18,765 nucleotides of DNA from Sulfurimonas sp. Its GTDB lineage: Bacteria > Campylobacterota > Campylobacteria > Campylobacterales > Sulfurimonadaceae. The DNA lies in assembly GCA_021157665.1 (NCBI GenBank), contig JAGGWE010000070.1, positions 1-18,765 of the forward strand, written 5' to 3'. This document shows positions 14,320-18,765 of this stretch, piece after piece. The notes under the pieces are model-generated. The model was not told the DNA's origin. It ran no database searches and saw nothing but the letters and a program-made list of their open reading frames with translations. A program made the translations under genes and the position numbers. The stretch's first letter is position 1; the number at the start of each line of letters is the position of its first letter.

Positions 14320-15315
14320 CTACTCTACAGAGATATACTCATCATCTACAAAAAATGTTTTATCTGATACAAATACAAAACCTTTATCTATACCAACATC
14401 ATAAACTTCAAAATTTGATAAATCTGTTGGAGCGACTATTAAGTATCCCTCTTTTTCTAAAGCATATAATTTATCATTTTTAACTATTAAACCTAAAAAA
14501 TGAGCAAATGGGAATTTTAATTTTGCATTTAACTGTAAATTAGATGTTAAAGATACTATATCGCCCTGCTTTGTTGTAATGAAGATATTATTACCATCAT
14601 TTGTAACATTTCTAATCTCATATTTTTCTCTAACCTCTTTTTTACCCATAGAAAGTATTTTATATGCAGTTGCAACTATAATTTTATTATCTAGTATATT
14701 AAAATATATTACATTGTTAAAATTATCTTCAGATGAAACTATTACAGTTCGTAATTTCTTTTTTGATTTTGAGTTTAAAACAACAATCTTTCCATCTAGC
14801 GTTGCAAACATAACAAGGTCATTCATAAAATATGGATTTACAATTCTTGAATCAACAGCTATTATATCTCCACCCTGCTCTCTTAAAAGTAACTCTTTTG
14901 ATGCTATTGAATACAAAGCCATCTCATTATCTGCAAATAATACAGCTAAAATATCATCTTTAACACTAGCTCCAGCTATAGTTTTTTTCAGTTGAAAATT
15001 TTCAATTAAATTACTATCATCTATATATTGAAGTTTCAATTTTCCATCAATAGTTGAACTTATAACCCAACCATCTGTAGTTGCGAGAAGTCTATAAGAT
15101 TCATCAACTTGAACATCTAATATTTTAGTTGTTGTTAAAACTTTTCTATTTTCAAGAAGAGCTACATCAGAAGTAACATCAACGATAGGACTTTGAATAC
15201 CCCCCTGATTACCCCAACTAGAGACAACACTCTCTGGTTCATACACTCGTTTAGAACTACATGCACTAAAAAGAACAAGAGCTAATGATATAGCTAATAA
15301 TTGTAAATTTTTCAA
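14320..15315 (-). CDS. BamB-like beta-propeller lipoprotein
   Basis: A 331-residue lipoprotein: the signal peptide MKNLQLLAISLALVLFSAC has a lipobox ending at Cys19, followed by SSKR. The rest is all-beta with recurring short strands (GWVISSTIDGKLKL, LAVLFADNEMALYS, VMFATLDGKIVVLN, IFITTKQGDIVSL, LYALEKEGYLIV), typical of a PQQ/WD-like propeller. BamB is the propeller subunit of the outer-membrane beta-barrel assembly machine. It is encoded next to a YfgM-like protein here, as bamB is next to yfgM in gammaproteobacteria. Sequence divergence is high, so BamB-like rather than BamB is the safe label. Two nt separate its ATG from the upstream stop. Confidence 0.75.
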   Translation of the reverse strand: MKNLQLLAISLALVLFSACSSKRVYEPESVVSSWGNQGGIQSPIVDVTSDVALLENRKVLTTTKILDVQVDESYRLLATTDGWVISSTIDGKLKLQYIDDSNLIENFQLKKTIAGASVKDDILAVLFADNEMALYSIASKELLLREQGGDIIAVDSRIVNPYFMNDLVMFATLDGKIVVLNSKSKKKLRTVIVSSEDNFNNVIYFNILDNKIIVATAYKILSMGKKEVREKYEIRNVTNDGNNIFITTKQGDIVSLTSNLQLNAKLKFPFAHFLGLIVKNDKLYALEKEGYLIVAPTDLSNFEVYDVGIDKGFVFVSDKTFFVDDEYISVE

Positions 15316-15318
15316 AGT

Positions 15319-15915
15319 TTATTTTACCCCGTAATGCAATAATGCTTTTGCAACCTTATCAAGAGATGAAGCATCACTAATTAAAATTAATTTTTCATGA
15401 GCTTCATCAGTTTTACCTTCATTTATCAGCATTATTGCACTCTCAACATTTGCTAAATCTTTATATATTGAATCTTGTTTTAAAGCATAATTATTTAATT
15501 GTGAAACATCTTTTGTATTTTGTAAAGATTCATAAGTTGCTAAATCATCAATAAGCACTGCTTCTGAACTTTTTAATGTTTCAAGAGTTTTAACATCTTT
15601 ATCAACTACTGCTTTAGAGTAGATAAATAAGTCATGCAAATCAGAACTTAATACTTTAAGTTGTGAAAGAGCTCCATCATTTAATGGGTTTTTACTCAAC
15701 TCACTAAGTGTTTCATTTGCTGAAACTATTCTTGATTCATTATTCATGTCATAAACTATATTTATAGCAACAATTGCAACAATAGCAACAACACTACCAA
15801 TAATTACATTTTTGTATTTTTTTACAAATCTTTCAGTTATTACAGATTTTTCAAAAAATTTCTCTTCCGAGGTTAATTCCTCTCTTACTCTCTCTATATC
15901 ATTTTTTATACTCAA
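15319..15915 (-). CDS. YfgM-like single-span membrane protein with TPR-type periplasmic domain
   Basis: A 198-residue protein: a cytosolic N-terminus with charged helices (to about 35), one membrane segment (NVIIGSVVAIVAIVAINIVY, about 36-55), then a helical domain of paired repeats. The latter fits the TPR_21 architecture of YfgM (ancillary SecYEG translocon protein). Adjacent VESAIMLINEGKTDEAHEKL is a clear TPR-like unit. The start is TTG at 15915 with AGAGGA 7 nt upstream. It is first in a five-gene run and followed closely by the BamB-like gene, which supports an envelope-biogenesis role. Confidence 0.7.
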   Translation of the reverse strand: MSIKNDIERVREELTSEEKFFEKSVITERFVKKYKNVIIGSVVAIVAIVAINIVYDMNNESRIVSANETLSELSKNPLNDGALSQLKVLSSDLHDLFIYSKAVVDKDVKTLETLKSSEAVLIDDLATYESLQNTKDVSQLNNYALKQDSIYKDLANVESAIMLINEGKTDEAHEKLILISDASSLDKVAKALLHYGVK

Positions 15916-15942
15916 AATTTTTCCTCTAATTAAAAGTTTCTA

Positions 15943-15948
15943 ATAATA
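15943..15948 (-). promoter_or_regulatory. -10 box TATTAT for the YfgM-like operon
   Basis: Minus-strand GCGATATTATTAG, about 27 nt before the TTG at 15915, in the divergent gap with gatC. Confidence 0.4.
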
Positions 15949-15994
15949 TCGCATAGTTTGTTAAAGTTTCATCAAATACACACCTTTTTTTTGT

Positions 15995-16000
15995 TACAAT
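15995..16000 (+). promoter_or_regulatory. -10 box TACAAT for the gatC operon
   Basis: A T-rich stretch (TTTTTTTTGTTACAAT) precedes the box, as in epsilonproteobacterial sigma70 promoters. The Shine-Dalgarno AAGGAA follows at 16020-16025 and the ATG at 16030. Confidence 0.5.
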
Positions 16001-16029
16001 CTAAGTAAATTAAGAAAATAAGGAATTTA

Positions 16030-16320
16030 ATGAAAGTAGATGATCAGTTATTAACAAAACTTGAAAAATTATCATTCTTAAAAATTTCAGATGATAAAAG
16101 AGATGAAATCAAAAATCAACTCTCAGATATTATGAACTTTGTAGATAATTTAAGTGAACTAAATACAGATGGTATTGATGATAAGTTTGCTATGAATGAC
16201 AATTCTACATTCACTAGAGAGGACTCTGCATTTTGTGATGCTAAAATAGGTAATGATATTTTAAATAATGCTCCTAAAAGTAGAGATCATTTTTTTATAG
16301 TTCCAAAAATAATTGAATAA
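16030..16320 (+). CDS. gatC: Aspartyl/glutamyl-tRNA amidotransferase subunit C
   Basis: A 96-residue protein of typical GatC length. It shows the family pattern of an N-terminal helical pair (LLTKLEKLSFLKISDDK, IMNFVDNLSELNTDGID) and a C-terminal extended tail (FTREDSAF, ILNNAPKSRDHFFIVPKII). GatC clamps GatA and GatB in the enzyme that amidates misacylated Glu-tRNA(Gln) and Asp-tRNA(Asn). gatA and gatB are not in the window, as is common in Campylobacterota. It is first in an operon: 3 nt to the ArsC-like gene. Confidence 0.93.
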   Translation: MKVDDQLLTKLEKLSFLKISDDKRDEIKNQLSDIMNFVDNLSELNTDGIDDKFAMNDNSTFTREDSAFCDAKIGNDILNNAPKSRDHFFIVPKIIE

Positions 16321-16323
16321 ATA

Positions 16324-16665
16324 ATGATAAAAGTTTATGGAATTAAAAATTGTGATAGTGTAAAAAAAGCAATATCATTTTTTAAGCAACATAACTTAAG
16401 CTATGAGTTATATGACTTTAAAAAGAGGTTTGTACCTTGTGATATTATCTCTTCTTGGTTAAGTCAAAGTGATATTAAGACTTTATTTAACTCAAGAAGT
16501 ACAACATATAGAACACTAAAATTAAAAGAGTTAAACCTTGATGACAATGCCAAATTAGAGTGGCTTTGTAGAGAAAACATGCTAATTAAAAGACCTGTTG
16601 TAGAGTTCAAGTCAAACCTGTTAGTAGGTTTCAATGAAGAAAATTATAAGGGAGTATTTTTATGA
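16324..16665 (+). CDS. ArsC/Spx/YffB-family protein
   Basis: A 113-residue thioredoxin-fold protein with YGIKNCDSVKKA (5-16), the conserved single-Cys active-site loop of the ArsC/Spx family (Cys10), and KRPVVEF near the C-terminus. The pattern is closest to the YffB/ArsC-like branch of uncertain function rather than dedicated arsenate reductase, and no other ars gene is nearby. Its stop overlaps the pilT start (ATGA). Confidence 0.85.
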   Translation: MIKVYGIKNCDSVKKAISFFKQHNLSYELYDFKKRFVPCDIISSWLSQSDIKTLFNSRSTTYRTLKLKELNLDDNAKLEWLCRENMLIKRPVVEFKSNLLVGFNEENYKGVFL

Positions 16666-17753
16666 GTGAAAAAATTACACAAACACCACAAAAAATGGAT
16701 ATACAAAAATTGTTAAAAAGTGTATTGGCATATGGTTCATCAGACCTGCATCTAGTTGTAGGAAGTGAGCCTCAAATTAGAATAGATAAAGAGCTTAGAC
16801 CTCTTAATCTTCCTGTATTAACGGCTACAGATGTTGAAGAGATGGCATATTCTCTTATAGAAGATAAACAAAAGAAGAAATTTGAAGAACACAACGAACT
16901 TGATTTCTCGTTTGAACTTAAAAATATAGGTCGTTTCAGAGCTAACTTCTACCGTACTATTCATGGTATAGGTTGTGCATTTCGTATGATTCCTATTGAT
17001 ATTCCTACACTTGATGAGTATAATAACAACCCTATATTCAAAGAGTTAGTTAAAAGAGAAAAAGGTTTAATCCTTGTAACTGGTCCAACTGGTAGTGGTA
17101 AATCAACTACTCTTGCATCTATGCTTCATGAAATCAACATGCATGAAAGAAGACATATAATCACTGTTGAAGATCCAGTGGAGTTTGTTCATACAAATAT
17201 TAAATCGCTATTTTCTCAAAGAGATGTAGGAAGTAATACCGACTCATTTGCAGCAGCTTTAAAATATGCACTTAGACAAGATCCTGATATTATCCTAATT
17301 GGGGAGATGAGGGATGCTGAGACTATCGGTGCAGCCCTTACAGCGGCTGAAACTGGTCACTTAGTTTTTGGTACACTGCATACAAATTCTGCACCTGGAA
17401 CGATTAACCGTATTATCGATGTTTTTGATGGGCAAGAACAAGCACAAGTTAGGGCACAACTAGCATCATCACTTGTAGCTGTTATATCTCAATCACTTAT
17501 ACCAAGAATTGGTGGTGGAAAAGTTGCAACACAAGAGGTTCTTATAACAAATCCTGCTATTCAAAATCAGATAAGAGAAGATAAAGTTCACCAAATATAT
17601 TCTCAAATGCAGTTAAACCAAAAAGAGACAAATATGTCTACTCAATCTCAAGAGCTTATAGAACTCTATAGAAAAAAAGTTATTACAAAAGAGAATGCTC
17701 TTCGAAATTCAAACAGACCAGAAGAACTTGCTAAAATGCTAGATAGTATATAA
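16662..17753 (+). CDS. pilT: Type IV pilus retraction ATPase PilT
   Basis: A 363-residue secretion ATPase of PilT size. The N-terminal domain begins LLKSVLAYGSSDLHLVVGSEP. Walker A GPTGSGKST is at 141-149, the Asp box ITVEDPVEFVH at 167-177, Walker B DIILIGEMRD at 209-218 and the His box TGHLVFGTLHTNSA at 231-244. The late AIQNQIREDKVHQIYSQMQ matches the PilT-specific AIRNLIRE region with substitutions. It drives pilus retraction for twitching and DNA uptake. GGGAG lies before the ATG, which overlaps the previous stop. Confidence 0.93.
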   Translation: MSEKITQTPQKMDIQKLLKSVLAYGSSDLHLVVGSEPQIRIDKELRPLNLPVLTATDVEEMAYSLIEDKQKKKFEEHNELDFSFELKNIGRFRANFYRTIHGIGCAFRMIPIDIPTLDEYNNNPIFKELVKREKGLILVTGPTGSGKSTTLASMLHEINMHERRHIITVEDPVEFVHTNIKSLFSQRDVGSNTDSFAAALKYALRQDPDIILIGEMRDAETIGAALTAAETGHLVFGTLHTNSAPGTINRIIDVFDGQEQAQVRAQLASSLVAVISQSLIPRIGGGKVATQEVLITNPAIQNQIREDKVHQIYSQMQLNQKETNMSTQSQELIELYRKKVITKENALRNSNRPEELAKMLDSI

Positions 17754-17772
17754 AATGGGGTTTACTACCCCC
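17751..17772 (-). terminator. Candidate terminator overlapping the stop of the GGDEF gene
   Basis: On the minus strand, GGGGTAGTAAACCCC is followed by ATTTTATATA. The stem begins in the last codons and the TAG stop lies in the loop. The stem is short and the T-run poor. It sits in the 11-nt convergent gap with pilT. Confidence 0.4.
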
Positions 17773-18765
17773 GCTTGACTCTATTTTTACCACTCTCTTT
17801 AGCTTCATAAAGTGCTTTATCAGCTCTATTTATTGAAGCTTCAATATTTAAGTCATCTTTATTATTTACCTTTGAAACCCCAAGACTGATTGTAAATTTA
17901 AACTCTTTATTTTTTTCTATATTCATAATTAAGTTTTCAACTTTAGTTCTAATTTTTTCAGATATAACAAAAGCACCATCTATATTGGTCTCTGGCAAAA
18001 GTATTACAAACTCTTCACCACCCCACCTAGATACTATATCACTTTTTCTACTAAGTTCTTTAAGTATAGATGCCAGCGTTATTATCACTTCATCGCCAAC
18101 CTTATGTCCATACTTATCATTTATATTTTTAAAATTATCAATATCAATCATAATAACTGACAAATCTGTTTGATTTCTTTTTGATAAATCTAAAATAGAT
18201 TCAGAAGATTCAGTAAATTGTCTTCTATTATAAAGTTTTGTCATTGGATCAGTTGAAGCTAAGAGTTTTAACTCATTTTGTACTTTTTTTAGTGCAGTAA
18301 CATCTCTACCACTTATAAGAATTCTATCTGGATTATGCAGCAAAGATATAAACATATTAATAGTTATATATTTTCCACTCTTAGTAATACAATCTTTTTC
18401 AAAGTTTTTTACATATCCAACTCTCATTACCTCTTCTAAAGCTAGTTGTAATCGCTCTATATCCTTTGGAGCTGCTAAAGCAGTACATGATGTTTTTAAC
18501 AACTCCTCTTCACTCATACCTGTCATCTCAATATATGCTGGATTAACTTGTAAAAAATTTGATTCCATATCTAATATTGCAATAGCATCTTTACTTCCAT
18601 TATAAATTGTTTCAAAAACCTCTTTTTGTTTTAAGATTTCATCTCTAGATTCTTCTAATTTTCTCTCAATCTCTTTTTGTTTAGTAATATCCTGAGAATA
18701 CCCTATCATCCCAATAGGTTTACCTTTTTCATCTTTTAAAATAGAAAGAGATAAATCTGCATCCA
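17765..18765 (-). CDS. PAS-GGDEF diguanylate cyclase, 5' end outside the window
   Basis: The frame stays open upstream of the ATG at 18709 to the right edge (…KDEKGKPIGMIGYSQDIT), which is the end of a PAS/PAC domain. The gene is therefore truncated and longer sensor domains lie beyond. Counting from that Met: a coiled linker (10-32), a second PAS (about 33-140, with AILDMESNFLQVNPAYIEMTG), and GGDEF (about 150-310). The cyclase site GGEEF (230-234) is intact, and an inhibitory I-site RKSD (221-224) is spaced five residues before it. It should synthesise c-di-GMP with product feedback. It is convergent with pilT. Confidence 0.9.
   Translation of the reverse strand, partial: DADLSLSILKDEKGKPIGMIGYSQDITKQKEIERKLEESRDEILKQKEVFETIYNGSKDAIAILDMESNFLQVNPAYIEMTGMSEEELLKTSCTALAAPKDIERLQLALEEVMRVGYVKNFEKDCITKSGKYITINMFISLLHNPDRILISGRDVTALKKVQNELKLLASTDPMTKLYNRRQFTESSESILDLSKRNQTDLSVIMIDIDNFKNINDKYGHKVGDEVIITLASILKELSRKSDIVSRWGGEEFVILLPETNIDGAFVISEKIRTKVENLIMNIEKNKEFKFTISLGVSKVNNKDDLNIEASINRADKALYEAKESGKNRVKRG

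Noticed and set aside
11014..15915. Tyrosine recombinase as the integrase of a genomic island
   Set aside because: It has housekeeping neighbours, matching composition, and no tRNA, attachment repeats or phage genes in view.

Overview
The window is A+T-rich, with short A/T-rich gaps between genes, frequent TTG and GTG starts, and a gene set typical of Campylobacterota. That set includes an orphan FlhB C-terminal homologue paired with a FliK-like gene, a gatC/ArsC-like/pilT operon, many c-di-GMP proteins and a NosL-like/TauE-SafE-like pair. A Sulfurimonas-like free-living epsilonproteobacterium is the best guess. This is inferred from protein character and gene order, not from a database search.

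Layout. 1-703 is the 3' part of a c-type cytochrome domain protein, possibly the heme-bearing tail of a clade II nitrous oxide reductase, and it looks less A+T-rich than the rest. 704-1587 is a graveyard of broken genes: the first codons of an IS3-family orfA, the C-terminal end of an HrpB-type helicase and the N-terminal end of a type I HsdM. 1657-2895 is a BaiN/HI0933-type flavoprotein. 2896-3239 is non-coding and structured: a 132-bp MITE-like element with 19-bp terminal inverted repeats and 10-bp flanking direct repeats sits inside an older hairpin that carries the terminator of the minus-strand operon to its right. 3240-4246 (-) is a ThiE/TenI-like gene plus an unknown gene. 4314-6121 (+) is a fliK-like/flhX pair. 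6122-9658 (-) is an HDOD gene followed by polA. 9708-10938 (-) is a NosL-like membrane protein and a TauE/SafE-like transporter. 11014-15915 (-) is a five-gene run: YfgM-like, BamB-like lipoprotein, tyrosine recombinase, REC-PAS-GGDEF-EAL protein, HD-domain protein. 16030-17753 (+) is gatC, an ArsC/Spx-like gene and pilT. 17765 to the right edge (-) is a PAS-GGDEF diguanylate cyclase that continues out of the window.

Main functional themes are c-di-GMP turnover (an EAL protein with intact catalytic residues but a Gly in place of the REC phospho-acceptor, and a GGEEF cyclase with an I-site next to pilT), envelope biogenesis (YfgM/BamB-like), probable copper handling (NosL-like and TauE/SafE-like) and housekeeping (polA, gatC, Xer-type recombinase).

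The most striking unexplained signal is a dispersed motif, CCACATGCC, usually extended to CCACATGCCGAGAT. It occurs ten times exactly, plus one close variant, inside five consecutive protein genes between 2.5 and 8.0 kb. It is mostly in one DNA orientation whatever the gene strand, is read in three different frames (PHAE, SRHV, SACG), and has no exact copy elsewhere in the window. It resembles a DNA uptake sequence or another genome-wide polar motif more than a gene-specific feature.
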